Notes: generated by a model not told the origin, from the letters alone. DNA of 64,000 nt from Frondihabitans sp. PhB188 (GCF_003752365.1 NZ_RJUO01000003.1:310001-374000), one strand, 5' to 3'; counted from the stretch's first letter, positions 8,686 to 17,017 are shown. Translations and numbers: made by a program.

Positions 8686-9702
8686 GTGCTTCGCCGATTC
8701 GTGACCCTCGTCCTCCTGCTCGCTGTGGCGGCGGTGCTCGCTGTGGCCGCATTCCCCCAGGCCCTCGGCCTCCAGCAGCACTACTACGTCGCCCAGATCA
8801 TCGCCTTCCGGGGCGTCATGGGCGTGGTCGCGCTCGTCCTGGCGGTGATCCTGCTCGTCGTCGGGCTCGCCGCGCGCCCGCTCCGCCGCCTCTTCACAGG
8901 CGTCACCGTGCTGCTCGTCGCGTTCGCGGCGGTGTCGGCGGGCGTCTTGATCGAGCGCGGCACGGGGTCGACGGAGTTCGCGAAGCGCCAGACCGGCGAC
9001 CTGCGCGTCCTCGCCTGGAACACGCGCGGTGCGGCACCCGGCGCCGCCGCGATCGCCTCGCTCGCCATCTCGACCAAGGCCGACATCGTCAGCCTCCCCG
9101 AGACGCAGAAGAAGACCGCCGCAGCTGTGGCCGCCGCTATGAAGAAGGCGGGGCGCCCGATGAGAGTGCTGGTGCTCGCCTACGACCAGACGTCGTCGGC
9201 CGACTCGACGTCGCTCCTCATCTCGACGAAGCTCGGCTCGTACACGACCTCCACCGACAAGACGACGACCGATGTGCTTCCCACCGTGGTCGCCCGACCC
9301 GCCGACGGCACGGGCCCCGTCATCGTCGCCGCGCACCCGGTAGCCCCTGTCAAGGCGCACATGGCCGCCTGGAGCAAAGACCTCAAGTACCTCGCGAAGC
9401 TCTGCTCCGGCGAGAGCATGATCATGGCGGGCGACTTCAACTCGACGCTCGACCACGAGTCCGGCCTCGGCAAGGACGCCACGTCGGCCCTCGGCAGCTG
9501 CCGCGACGCCGCCAAGGCGACGGGCAACGCCGCGGTCGGCACGTGGCCGACGAACGTTCCAGAGCTCCTCGCCACGCCGATCGACCACGTCATGGCGACC
9601 CCCGACTGGAAGGTCACCGGCTTCAAGGTGATCGGCGGCCGCGACGATGCCGGCAGCGACCACCGGCCCGTGCTGGCGCAGCTGGTCTCGAAGAACCAGT
9701 AG
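8686..9702 (+). CDS. Membrane-anchored endonuclease/exonuclease/phosphatase family protein
   Basis: 338 residues. Three N-terminal hydrophobic helices (about 4-25, 41-63, 68-90) place the catalytic domain outside the membrane. EEP motifs seen: LAWNTRG (Asn), SLPETQ (Glu), MAGDFNST (Asp/Asn), DHVMA and GSDHRPV (Asp-His). The active site therefore looks intact. The substrate (phosphodiester, nucleic acid or lipid) cannot be told. The GTG start at 8686 fits the -10 element just upstream. Divergent from the PHP gene, with 57 bp between them. Confidence 0.85.
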   Translation: MLRRFVTLVLLLAVAAVLAVAAFPQALGLQQHYYVAQIIAFRGVMGVVALVLAVILLVVGLAARPLRRLFTGVTVLLVAFAAVSAGVLIERGTGSTEFAKRQTGDLRVLAWNTRGAAPGAAAIASLAISTKADIVSLPETQKKTAAAVAAAMKKAGRPMRVLVLAYDQTSSADSTSLLISTKLGSYTTSTDKTTTDVLPTVVARPADGTGPVIVAAHPVAPVKAHMAAWSKDLKYLAKLCSGESMIMAGDFNSTLDHESGLGKDATSALGSCRDAAKATGNAAVGTWPTNVPELLATPIDHVMATPDWKVTGFKVIGGRDDAGSDHRPVLAQLVSKNQ

Positions 9703-9741
9703 CCGGCAGGATCAGCCACGGCTCGTTCAGTGCGGCGCCTG

Positions 9742-9747
9742 CATAAT
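9742..9747 (+). promoter_or_regulatory. Leaderless-type -10 element of pepP
   Basis: CATAAT, 7 nt before the ATG at 9755. It overlaps the alternative ATG at 9746 and so argues for 9755. Confidence 0.45.
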
Positions 9748-9754
9748 GGTGAGC

Positions 9755-11245
9755 ATGGCTGATCAGAAGGCACCGCGCGCCACTTCGAACCGCTCCACCA
9801 CTCCCGGCTCCGACGCCTTCAAGGAGTACATCTCGTCGCAGTGGGCCGAGCGTCCCGACACCGTCACCGAGCCCCGCGAGCAGTCGCCGTACGCCGCCCA
9901 GCGCCGGGCGGCGCTCTCGGCCCTGCACCCGGGAAAGCGCCTCGTGATCCCGGCCAGCCAGGCCAAGGTCCGGTCGAACGACACCGACTACCCTTACCGC
10001 GCGCACTCCGCCTTCTCGCACCTCACCGGCTGGGCCTCCGACACCGTGCCCGGCTCGGTGCTCGTGCTCGAGCCCGCCGACTCCGGCCACGAGGCCACCC
10101 TCTACCTGCGCGCCAGCGCCGGCCGCGACTCCGACGAGTTCTACGCCAACCCCGAGATCGGCGAGTTCTGGATCGGGCCTCGTCCGTCGCTCGCCGACGT
10201 CGCCGTCGACCTCGGCGTCGCCACGCGCGACCTCGCCGACTTCGATGAGGTCGTCACGACCTCGGACGCCGAGACGATGCTCGTCCGCGACGCCGACCCC
10301 GACCTCACCCGCCGCCTCGACGCGCTTCTGCCCACAGAGCCCGCCGACGAGAGCGTCGACACCGTCGCCGACCGCGCAGCGAGTCTCGACGTCCTGACCC
10401 GCGACCTCGGCGAGCTCCGCCTCGTGAAAGACGCGTACGAGGTCGCGCAGATGCGGGCCGCCGTCGCCGCGACGAAAGACGGCTTCCGCGACATCATCGC
10501 CGACTTCGACGAGGTGCTCGCCCACCCCCGCGGCGAGCGGATCGTGGAGGGCACCTTCAACCGGCGCGCCCGTGCCGACGGCAACACGGTGGGCTACGAC
10601 ACCATCGCCGCGTCGGGCGACCACGCCTGCATCCTGCACTGGACGCGCAATGACGGTCACGTGAGCCCCGGCGACCTGATCCTGATCGATGCCGGCATCG
10701 AGCTCGACAGCCTGTACACGGCCGACATCACCCGCACCCTCCCGGTCTCGGGCCGCTTCTCCGAGATCCAGCGTCTCGTCTACGACGCCGTGCTCGAGGC
10801 GGCCGACGCCGCCTTCGCCATCGTGAGGCCCGGAATCAGGTTCCGCGAGATCCACGCCACCGCGATGGCCGTCATCGCCGAGAAGACGGCCGAGTGGGGC
10901 TTCCTGCCCGTCAGCGCCGCCGAGTCGATCAAGCCCGAGAACCAGTTCCACCGCCGTTACATGGTCCACGGCACCAGCCACCACCTCGGCATCGACGTTC
11001 ACGACTGCGCCGCCGCCCGCCGCGACCTCTACCTCGACGGCGTCCTGGAGGAGGGCATGGTCTTCACCATCGAGCCGGGCCTCTACTTCCAGCCCGACGA
11101 CCTGAGCGTGCCCGCCGAGTTCCGAGGCATCGGCGTCCGGATCGAGGACGACATCCTCGTCACCGCCGACGGCGCCGAGAACCTCTCGGTGTCGATCCCC
11201 CGCACGGCGTCCGACGTCGAGGCGTGGATCGCCGGGCGCCGTTAA
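9755..11245 (+). CDS. pepP: Xaa-Pro aminopeptidase (aminopeptidase P, M24B)
   Basis: 496 residues, removes N-terminal residues preceding proline in the cytoplasm. An N-terminal AMP_N domain (about 30-180) is followed by the pita-bread M24 domain. Dimetal ligands are visible: the two Asp of LIDAGIELDSLYTADITRT, His of MVHGTSHHLGIDVHD, Glu of FTIEPGLY and Glu of VRIEDDILVT. Start candidates are ATG 9746, GTG 9749 and ATG 9755. The last is preferred because a CATAAT hexamer sits 7 nt before it and MADQ is a usual N-terminus. Complete and of normal length. Confidence 0.9.
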   Translation: MADQKAPRATSNRSTTPGSDAFKEYISSQWAERPDTVTEPREQSPYAAQRRAALSALHPGKRLVIPASQAKVRSNDTDYPYRAHSAFSHLTGWASDTVPGSVLVLEPADSGHEATLYLRASAGRDSDEFYANPEIGEFWIGPRPSLADVAVDLGVATRDLADFDEVVTTSDAETMLVRDADPDLTRRLDALLPTEPADESVDTVADRAASLDVLTRDLGELRLVKDAYEVAQMRAAVAATKDGFRDIIADFDEVLAHPRGERIVEGTFNRRARADGNTVGYDTIAASGDHACILHWTRNDGHVSPGDLILIDAGIELDSLYTADITRTLPVSGRFSEIQRLVYDAVLEAADAAFAIVRPGIRFREIHATAMAVIAEKTAEWGFLPVSAAESIKPENQFHRRYMVHGTSHHLGIDVHDCAAARRDLYLDGVLEEGMVFTIEPGLYFQPDDLSVPAEFRGIGVRIEDDILVTADGAENLSVSIPRTASDVEAWIAGRR

Positions 11246-11291
11246 GTCGGCTCCACCTGACGATCTGCGCGGGTCGCCCTCCCGCACAGGC

Positions 11292-11297
11292 TAAATT
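11292..11297 (+). promoter_or_regulatory. Leaderless-type -10 element of the MgtE_N/CBS gene
   Basis: TAAATT, 6 nt before the GTG at 11304. Confidence 0.5.
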
Positions 11298-11303
11298 GGT
11301 TCC

Positions 11304-12623
11304 GTGAGCGCCACGAGAGTCTTCGTCGCCCGGCTCGCCGGGTGCTCCGTTTTCGACCCCGCGGGCGACAGGGTCGGCAAGGTGCGCGACGTCCTCGTGG
11401 TGTACCGGGCCGACGAGTCTCCGCGAGTCGTGGGGTTCGTGGTCGAGGTCCCGGGCAAACGCCGCGTCTTCGTCTCGATCGGGCGCGTCACCAGCATCGG
11501 CTCCGGCCAGATCATCACGACCGGCACGATCACCCTGCGCCGCTTCGAGCAGCGCGGCGGGGAGGTGCGAGTCATCGCCGAGCTCCTCGGCCGACGAGTC
11601 CGCCTGCGCCACGACAACGCCCGCGCCACCATCGAGGACGTCGCGATCGACGAGACCGCCGACGGCGGCTGGGAGATCGGCCAGGTCTTCGTCCGCAAGC
11701 CCAAGACCAGCCCGTCGCCGTTCGGCAAGGGTCCGACGATGTTCGCGGCCTGGAGCGATGTCACCGAAGAGACCGCCGACGGCGAGGCGCAGAGCGCCGA
11801 GCACGTGATCGCGGCCTACTCCGATCTCCTGCCGGCCGACCTCGCGAACACGCTGCTCGACCTCTCCGAGGAGCGCCGCTTCGAGGTGGCCGAGGAGCTC
11901 TCGGACGACCGGCTCGCCGACGTGCTCGAGGAGATGCCCGAAGACGAGCAGGTGTCGATCCTCAACCGGCTCGACGACAGCCGCGCGGCCGACGTGCTCG
12001 ACCAGATGCAGCCCGACGACGCCGCCGACCTGATCGCCCAGCTCTCCGACGAGCGCGGCGAGGCGCTCCTCGGCCTCATGGAGCCCGACGAGGCCGAAGA
12101 CGTCCGCATGCTGCTCAGCTACGACTCCGACACCGCCGGCGGTCTGATGACCACCGAGCCGGTGATCGTGTCGGGCGACGCCACCGTGGCCGAGGGGCTC
12201 GCGATGATCCGACGGCATGAGATCGCTCCCGCGCTCGGTGCGGCCGTGTGCGTCGTCCTGCCGCCCTACGAGCCGCCCACCGGCCGGTTCCTGGGCATGG
12301 TGCACTTCCAGCGGATGCTCCGGTATCCGCCGAACGAGCGTCTGGGCACGCTTCTCGACGCCCAGACCGAACCGGTCCACGTGGGGGCCTCCGCGCTCGA
12401 GGTGACGCGCGTCATGGCGCGGTACAACCTCGTCAGCGTCCCCGTCGTCGACGACAACCACCGATTGGTCGGGGTGGTGACAATCGACGACGTCCTCGAC
12501 CACGTGCTGCCCGACGACTGGCGCAGCCAGGATCCCGAGCAACCGCTGGGCCGAACGCGGCCCCGCCTCAGAAGAGCACCCGTGACCCCAACCGGAAGGA
12601 GGACGCCCAATGGCACGCGATAG
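11304..12623 (+). CDS. MgtE N-terminal/CBS-domain protein with PRC-barrel-like start, no transport domain
   Basis: 439 residues. Domains seen: PRC-barrel-like region (about 1-75, LAGCSVFDPAGDRVGKVRDV), an MgtE_N superhelix (about 165-275, ADVLEEMPEDEQVSILNRL) and a CBS pair (about 290-410, TAGGLMTTEPV and VGVVTIDDVLDHV). There is no membrane segment, so unlike true MgtE magnesium channels it is a soluble sensor-like module. The gene overlaps the DUF1003 membrane protein gene by 14 bp, which in turn overlaps mrp by 8 bp. A regulatory role in divalent cation handling with DUF1003 as partner is inference. GTG start with TAAATT 6 nt upstream. Confidence 0.85.
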   Translation: MSATRVFVARLAGCSVFDPAGDRVGKVRDVLVVYRADESPRVVGFVVEVPGKRRVFVSIGRVTSIGSGQIITTGTITLRRFEQRGGEVRVIAELLGRRVRLRHDNARATIEDVAIDETADGGWEIGQVFVRKPKTSPSPFGKGPTMFAAWSDVTEETADGEAQSAEHVIAAYSDLLPADLANTLLDLSEERRFEVAEELSDDRLADVLEEMPEDEQVSILNRLDDSRAADVLDQMQPDDAADLIAQLSDERGEALLGLMEPDEAEDVRMLLSYDSDTAGGLMTTEPVIVSGDATVAEGLAMIRRHEIAPALGAAVCVVLPPYEPPTGRFLGMVHFQRMLRYPPNERLGTLLDAQTEPVHVGASALEVTRVMARYNLVSVPVVDDNHRLVGVVTIDDVLDHVLPDDWRSQDPEQPLGRTRPRLRRAPVTPTGRRTPNGTR

Positions 12624-13137
12624 CCGCAGCGACGTCCGTCTCGACTCCCCCAAGGGCCTCCGCGTCCGCGTGCTTCCAGGCCGTGGCCGCCAGAGTCGCG
12701 ACAGCTTCGGTCGAGCCACCGAGGCGATCGCCCGCGGCATGGGGACGCCGTACTTCCTGATCGCGCTGACGCTCTTCTGCCTCGTCTGGATCGCCTTCAA
12801 CACGGTGGCTCCGCTCTCCGTGCGCTTCGACTCCGCCGCCAACGGCTACACGGCGCTCACCCTCGTTCTCTCGCTGCAGGCCTCCTACGCCGCTCCCCTC
12901 ATCCTGCTGGCGCAGAACCGCCAGGACGACCGCGACCGGGTCCAGGTCGAGCAGGACCGCCAGCGGGCGGAACGCAACCTCGCCGACACCGAGTACCTCG
13001 CGCGCGAGGTCGTCGCGCTCCGCCTCGCGATGAAGGACATGGCCTCCAAGGACTTCATCCGCGACGAGCTCCGCTCCCTCCTCGAAGAGCTCGACCGCCG
13101 CGACGAGCCCGGAGGCGAGAGCCCGGCCCGTGCCTGA
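12610..13137 (+). CDS. DUF1003 membrane protein
   Basis: 175 residues. Two membrane helices (about 48-66 and 80-98, with LSLQASYAAPLILLAQNRQDDRDR, a DUF1003 hallmark) are followed by a charged coiled-coil tail. Function unknown. ATG at 12610 is preceded by GGAAGGAGG, a strong ribosome binding site lying inside the end of the previous gene. The overlaps with both neighbours (14 and 8 bp) imply translational coupling. Confidence 0.85.
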   Translation: MARDSRSDVRLDSPKGLRVRVLPGRGRQSRDSFGRATEAIARGMGTPYFLIALTLFCLVWIAFNTVAPLSVRFDSAANGYTALTLVLSLQASYAAPLILLAQNRQDDRDRVQVEQDRQRAERNLADTEYLAREVVALRLAMKDMASKDFIRDELRSLLEELDRRDEPGGESPARA

Positions 13138-14275
13138 CGCGGTCGCCACGCGGATCCGCACGGCGCTCGCCCGCGTCATCGACCCTGAGATCCGCAAGCC
13201 CATCACCGAGCTCGACATGGTCGGCGAGGTCGAGGTCACGGCCGACGGCACCGCCACCGTGGGCGTCAAGCTCACCATCGTGGGCTGCCCCGCCGCCGAC
13301 ACCATCGAGCGCGACGTCCGCGCCGCGACGGAATCGGTCGAGGGCGTCAGCGAGGTCGACGTCCGGGTCACCGTCATGACCCGCGACGAGCGGGCCGCGC
13401 TGACCGCGAAGCTCAAGGGCGGTCGCGCCGGCCGCGTCATGCCGTTCGGCCCCGACTCGCTGACCCGCGTCTACGCCGTGACCAGCGGCAAGGGCGGCGT
13501 CGGCAAGTCGACCGTCACCGCGAACCTCGCCGTCGCCCTCGCCGCACGCGGCCTCGCGGTCGGCATCGTCGACGCCGACGTGTACGGCTTCTCGATCCCC
13601 GGCCTGCTCGGCCTCGTCGATGCCTCTGGCGCCAGCGTGAAGCCGACGCAGGTCGACGACATGATCCTGCCCCCGGTCGCGCACGGGGTGAAGGTGATCT
13701 CGATCGGGATGTTCGTCGACGACACGTCGACGGCGGTGGCGTGGCGCGGGCCGATGCTGCACCGGACCATCCAGCAGTTCCTGACCGACGTCTACTTCGG
13801 CGACCTCGACGTGCTCCTGCTCGATCTGCCCCCGGGAACCGGCGACGTCGCCATCTCGGTCGGGCAGCTGCTCCCCAACGCCGAGGTGCTGGTCGTGACG
13901 ACCCCGCAGCCGGCCGCCGCCGACGTGGCCGAGCGCTCGGGCCTCGTCGCTCGCCAGACCGGCCAGAAGATCCTCGGCGTCGTCGAGAACATGGCAGGGC
14001 TCGTCCAGCCCGATGGCAGCGTTCTCGAGCTGTTCGGCACCGGAGGCGGCGCCGAGACGGCCCGTCGCCTCTCGGCGGGACAGGACGCCCCCGTCGAGCT
14101 GCTCGCGAGCGTGCCGCTCAGCGTGGGGCTCCGCACCGGCGGCGACGAGGGCGTGCCCGTCGTCCTCGGAGAGCCCGCCGACCCCGCGGCGCAGGCCATC
14201 GACCGGCTGGCGGCGCGCCTGGCCGTGCGCGAGCGGGGCCTGGCCGGGCGCAAGCTCGGGTTGAGCGTCGGCTAG
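13130..14275 (+). CDS. mrp: Mrp/NBP35-family Fe-S cluster carrier ATPase
   Basis: 381 residues. N-terminal MIP18/DUF59 domain (1-80) with GCP (residues 52-54), then a P-loop ATPase with deviant Walker A GKGGVGKST (120-128), LLLDLPPGTGD and VVTTPQ. Role: loading or transfer of Fe-S clusters in the cytoplasm. The CxxC motif that follows VENM in proteobacterial and archaeal members is absent (VENMAGLVQPDGS here), as I recall for other actinobacterial homologues. GTG start overlaps DUF1003 by 8 bp. A dispersed-motif copy begins 6 bp after the stop. Confidence 0.9.
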   Translation: MPDAVATRIRTALARVIDPEIRKPITELDMVGEVEVTADGTATVGVKLTIVGCPAADTIERDVRAATESVEGVSEVDVRVTVMTRDERAALTAKLKGGRAGRVMPFGPDSLTRVYAVTSGKGGVGKSTVTANLAVALAARGLAVGIVDADVYGFSIPGLLGLVDASGASVKPTQVDDMILPPVAHGVKVISIGMFVDDTSTAVAWRGPMLHRTIQQFLTDVYFGDLDVLLLDLPPGTGDVAISVGQLLPNAEVLVVTTPQPAAADVAERSGLVARQTGQKILGVVENMAGLVQPDGSVLELFGTGGGAETARRLSAGQDAPVELLASVPLSVGLRTGGDEGVPVVLGEPADPAAQAIDRLAARLAVRERGLAGRKLGLSVG

Positions 14276-14344
14276 CCGGAGTTCCTGCGCCCCATCGGTC
14301 TGCCGACTTGCCCACGCGCCCCGACAGACGCCGGGAGACAGCGA

Positions 14345-14375
14345 AGGCGACCTCCCGCAGATGCGAGGGTCGCCT
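14345..14375. terminator. Bidirectional hairpin between mrp and the small membrane protein gene
   Basis: AGGCGACC (14345-14352) pairs with GGTCGCCT (14368-14375). The loop holds CGCA/TGCG. It lies between convergent genes. Confidence 0.6.
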
Positions 14376-14420
14376 CGTGCTGGTGCGCCGACCCGGACGG
14401 GCCTGGCGCGCGCCGACCTC

Positions 14421-14534
14421 TCAGTCGAAGAGGCGCGTGGGCTGACGGTGGTAGCCGTCGCGGGCGGTGCTGACGACGGTGCCGGCGACGGCAGCGACGG
14501 CAGCGGCGATGAAGATGCCGAGACCGATGAACAT
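14421..14534 (-). CDS. 37-residue single-helix membrane protein
   Basis: Not recognised as a family. Seen: Met-Phe-Ile followed by a hydrophobic helix (residues 2-24, rich in Ala/Val/Ile) and a short polar tail with TARDGYHRQPTRLFD. The ribosome binding site is near-consensus: AGGAG, 5 nt, ATG. That is much stronger than at most genes here and argues that this tiny frame is translated. It is divergent from the LysR regulator across 102 bp of unusually AT-rich DNA containing a perfect palindrome, so it is the natural target of that regulator (inference). Confidence 0.65.
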   Translation of the reverse strand: MFIGLGIFIAAAVAAVAGTVVSTARDGYHRQPTRLFD

Positions 14535-14636
14535 GAGTGCTCCTGGGGGTTGATTCAAACTGTGTAATACGAGTATGAATTCATCGACAGTAAAGAACAA
14601 TCGATCTTTTCTCGCCCGATAATGTAGTTTTACTTC
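14535..14636. promoter_or_regulatory. Divergent promoter/operator region of the LysR regulator and small protein
   Basis: AT-rich island in GC-rich DNA. It holds the perfect palindrome ATGAATTCAT (14575-14584) and an imperfect dyad AAAGA (14592-14596) ... TCTTT (14605-14609). Both are plausible LysR-type sites. Confidence 0.55.
14625..14630 (+). promoter_or_regulatory. Leaderless-type -10 element of the LysR gene
   Basis: TAGTTT, 6 nt before the ATG at 14637. Confidence 0.4.
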
Positions 14637-15554
14637 ATGGATGTCAAGCGCCTCGAACTGCTTCGCGAGCTCGCCGAGCGGGGCAGCATCGCCGCCGTCG
14701 CGAAGGCCACGCACCGCACGCCGTCGGCCGTCTCGCAGCAGCTCAAGGTGCTCGAGCGCGAGGCCGGCACGCGCCTCACCGAGCGCGTGGGGCGCGGCAT
14801 CGTGCTGACCGGCTCCGGGCGCGTGCTCGCTCAGACGGCGACCGACGTCGCAGTCGCCCTCGAACGCGCACAGGCGGTGTGGGACGACTTCGTGGTGGCG
14901 CCGCAGGGCGAGGTGACCCTGGCCACGTTCCCGACGGCCGGCCAGATGCTGCTCCCGGGCCTGCTGCGCACGGTCTCCGAGACCCCCGGCCTGGTCGTGC
15001 GGGCCACCGACCACGACCCCGCGACGGCCGCGTTCCCCGACCTCACCGGAGATCACGACGTCGTCATCGCCCACTCCCCCGACGGCGACCGGAGCTGGAA
15101 GAGCCGCGACCTCATGGTCGTCCCGCTGCTCCGGGAGCCTCTCGACGTCGCCCTGCCCGCCGACCACCGCCTCGCCGGCCGACCGGCTCTCACGCCCGCC
15201 GACCTCGTCGGCGAGACCTGGGTCGGCGTGCCCGACGGCTACCCCTACGACTGGATCTACCGAGAGATCGAGCGCGTCACCGGCTCCGCACCCCGGGTGT
15301 CGCAGCGGTTCAGCGACACCCGGATCACCGAGTCACTCGTCGGGGCCGGCCTCGGCATCGCCGTGCTCCCCCGCTTCACGTCGTCCGGCGTGCGCGACGA
15401 CATGGTCCTCACGCCGCTCGAGGGGATCCGCGCCGTCCGCTATCTGTCGGTGCTCATGCGGCCCGACCGGGCGGAGCGGCCGTCGGTCCGGCGCGTCGTC
15501 GACGCCCTCCGAGCCGAGGCCACGCGGGTGGCGGCGCTGCACGGCACCATCTGA
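14637..15554 (+). CDS. LysR-family transcriptional regulator
   Basis: 305 residues. N-terminal winged helix-turn-helix (about 3-62, ELAERGSIAAVAKATHRTPSA, VSQQLKVLEREAG), then a type 2 periplasmic-binding-like effector domain (about 90-300). The effector is unknown. It is divergent from the 37-residue membrane protein gene with a palindromic intergenic region, the usual arrangement for a LysR regulator and its target. The N-terminus resembles regulators placed next to small exporters, but no exporter gene is present beside it. Confidence 0.9.
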   Translation: MDVKRLELLRELAERGSIAAVAKATHRTPSAVSQQLKVLEREAGTRLTERVGRGIVLTGSGRVLAQTATDVAVALERAQAVWDDFVVAPQGEVTLATFPTAGQMLLPGLLRTVSETPGLVVRATDHDPATAAFPDLTGDHDVVIAHSPDGDRSWKSRDLMVVPLLREPLDVALPADHRLAGRPALTPADLVGETWVGVPDGYPYDWIYREIERVTGSAPRVSQRFSDTRITESLVGAGLGIAVLPRFTSSGVRDDMVLTPLEGIRAVRYLSVLMRPDRAERPSVRRVVDALRAEATRVAALHGTI

Positions 15555-15566
15555 CCGCGCCACTTC

Positions 15567-15619
15567 CCCAGATCAGGCCATCTCGCCGCCGAGAACACCC
15601 AGGTCCGGGCATCTCGCCG
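15567..15619. repeat. Two-copy 22-bp intergenic direct repeat
   Basis: Copies at 15567-15588 and 15598-15619 (CCCAGRTCMGGSCATCTCGCCG), 31 bp apart and differing at three positions. The 12-mer AACACCCAGGTC (15594-15605) recurs exactly at 56485-56496. Confidence 0.7.
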
Positions 15620-15656
15620 AGCGGCCAGACGGCCGAGCCAGAGCGCAGGAACTGCC

Positions 15657-16043
15657 CTACGTCGCCTCGTTGTCGTACGGCGGCGTCTCGCCCGCGGCGA
15701 GCGGCACCATGGCCGACCGGACGTGCGCCGAGGCCGGAAGCCCGGCGCTCACCGCGGCAGCCGCCGAGGCCGGCGTGCTGATGGCCGTCGTGGGCTCTTC
15801 GAGCAGAGCGTCGCGGATGATCCGCCGCGGGTCGTACTGGCGCGGATCGAGCTTCTGCCAGTCGACGTCGTCGAACTCGTCGCCCATCTCCTCGCGCATG
15901 CGGGCTCGGGCGGTGTCGGCCATGCCGCGGACGGTCTTGACCAGCTGCGCCAGCTTCGACGCGTAGATCGGAAGGCGCGCCGGACCGAGGAGCAGGACCG
16001 CTATCAGCGCGATCACTATCAGTTTGTCGAATCCGGCAGGCAC
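15657..16043 (-). CDS. tatB: TatA/TatB-family twin-arginine translocase subunit (TatB-like)
   Basis: 128 residues. One N-terminal membrane helix (about 7-23, KLIVIALIAVLLLGPARLP) with the conserved Phe-x-Lys before it and Gly-Pro at its end, then an amphipathic helix and an acidic/Pro-Ala-rich tail, as in actinobacterial TatB. It would recruit Tat substrates to TatC. Candidate substrates in this window are EfeB and the GDPD protein. The gene lies near mrp and the O-methyltransferase gene, as in mycobacteria. GTG start with TACTCT 6 nt upstream. Confidence 0.85.
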   Translation of the reverse strand: MPAGFDKLIVIALIAVLLLGPARLPIYASKLAQLVKTVRGMADTARARMREEMGDEFDDVDWQKLDPRQYDPRRIIRDALLEEPTTAISTPASAAAAVSAGLPASAHVRSAMVPLAAGETPPYDNEAT

Positions 16044-16049
16044 GTGATG

Positions 16050-16055
16050 AGAGTA
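16050..16055 (-). promoter_or_regulatory. Leaderless-type -10 element of tatB
   Basis: TACTCT on the minus strand, 6 nt before the GTG at 16043. Confidence 0.4.
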
Positions 16056-16080
16056 ACCGCTTTCGCTTCAAAACGCGCCC

Positions 16081-16086
16081 TAGACT
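16081..16086 (+). promoter_or_regulatory. -10 element of the O-methyltransferase gene
   Basis: TAGACT, followed by AAGGAG (16095-16100) and the GTG at 16107. This promoter makes a short leader with a normal ribosome binding site. Confidence 0.45.
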
Positions 16087-16106
16087 TGGGCGACAAGGAG
16101 TGACGA

Positions 16107-16733
16107 GTGCCACACAAAGAGTCCAGCTGGAAGTTCGCCGAAGAACTGGTCACCGAGGTCGACGCGATCGGCCTCGCGCGGCAGCACTCCCTGGAGGCCG
16201 GCGTCGACGCGGTCTCCCCCGGAGTCGGCGCTCAGCTCGCCCTCACGACCGCCCTCGTGTCGGCCAAGAGCATCATCGAGATCGGCACCGGCCTCGGCGT
16301 CTCGGGCCTCTGGCTGATGCAGGGCGCGCCCGGGGCGACCCTCACCTCGATCGACATCGAGGTCGACCACCAGCAGACCGCCCGCGAGAGCTACGTGCTC
16401 GCCGGCATCCCGGCCAACCGGGTGCGCATGATCACCGGCCGCGCCTCCGAGGTGCTCCCGCGAATGAACGAGAGCGCCTACGACGTGGTGCTGATCGATG
16501 CCGACCCCGACGGCGTCATCGAGTACGTCGAGCACGGGCTCCGCCTGGCCCGGACCGGCGGCGTCGTGCTCGTCGCGCACGCCCTGTGGAACGGCCGCGT
16601 CGCGAACCCGGCGGCGCGCGAGGCCACCACGACGGGCTTCCGGACCCTCCTCACGGAGGTGTCGACGTCGCCTGCCGTGTTCAGCGCCCTGGCGACCGCG
16701 GGCGACGGCCTGCTGCAGCTCGTCAAGCGCTGA
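16107..16733 (+). CDS. SAM-dependent O-methyltransferase
   Basis: 208 residues, O-methyltransferase family 3 (CCoAMT/Rv1220c-like). Seen: glycine-rich SAM loop IIEIGTGLGVSGLW (about 60-73), acidic TSIDIEVDH, and VVLIDADPDG, the metal-binding Asp region. Substrate unknown. GTG start with AAGGAG 6 nt upstream. Divergent from tatB. In mycobacteria the homologue lies beside sigE; no sigma factor gene is present here. Confidence 0.85.
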   Translation: MPHKESSWKFAEELVTEVDAIGLARQHSLEAGVDAVSPGVGAQLALTTALVSAKSIIEIGTGLGVSGLWLMQGAPGATLTSIDIEVDHQQTARESYVLAGIPANRVRMITGRASEVLPRMNESAYDVVLIDADPDGVIEYVEHGLRLARTGGVVLVAHALWNGRVANPAAREATTTGFRTLLTEVSTSPAVFSALATAGDGLLQLVKR

Positions 16734-16787
16734 GCCGGGCGATGGTCGGGCAGTTCCTGCGCCCGATTCTCACGTCGCCTCAACGAG

Positions 16788-16831
16788 CGACGCCCCGCCG
16801 CCCACCCGCGAGGGTGAGAGACGGGGCGTCG
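16788..16831. terminator. Bidirectional terminator between the O-methyltransferase and DUF3117 genes
   Basis: Perfect 10-bp stem CGACGCCCCG (16788-16797)/CGGGGCGTCG (16822-16831) with an inner stem CACCC/GGGTG (16803-16807 / 16812-16816). The genes converge here. A dispersed-motif copy lies just before it at 16753-16762. Confidence 0.75.
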
Positions 16832-16840
16832 GTGGGATGC

Positions 16841-17017
16841 CTAGGAGGCGGCCTTCACGACGCCGGCGAGGGCGTCGTGCAGTTCTTTGGCCTCGTCGTC
16901 GTTGACCGAGACCACAAGTCGCCCACCACCCTCGAGCGGAACCCGCACGATGATGAGCCGACCCTCCTTGACAGCCTCCATTGGTCCGTCGCCGGTTCTC
17001 GGCTTCATGGCTGCCAT
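16841..17017 (-). CDS. DUF3117 family protein
   Basis: 58 residues, small conserved actinobacterial protein of unknown function. Seen: start MAAMKPRTGDGPMEAVKEGR, core RLIIVRVPLEGGGRLVVSV and end NDDEAKELHDALAGVVKA, which match the family over its full length. It is preceded by AAGGGGA as ribosome binding site. The upstream AT-rich stretch (17030-17080, with GATAATGG on the minus strand) looks like its promoter. Confidence 0.9.
   Translation of the reverse strand: MAAMKPRTGDGPMEAVKEGRLIIVRVPLEGGGRLVVSVNDDEAKELHDALAGVVKAAS

Noticed and set aside
13130-14275. mrp as damaged because the CxxC motif is missing
   Set aside because: Other actinobacterial homologues also lack it as I recall, and the P-loop and remaining motifs are intact.
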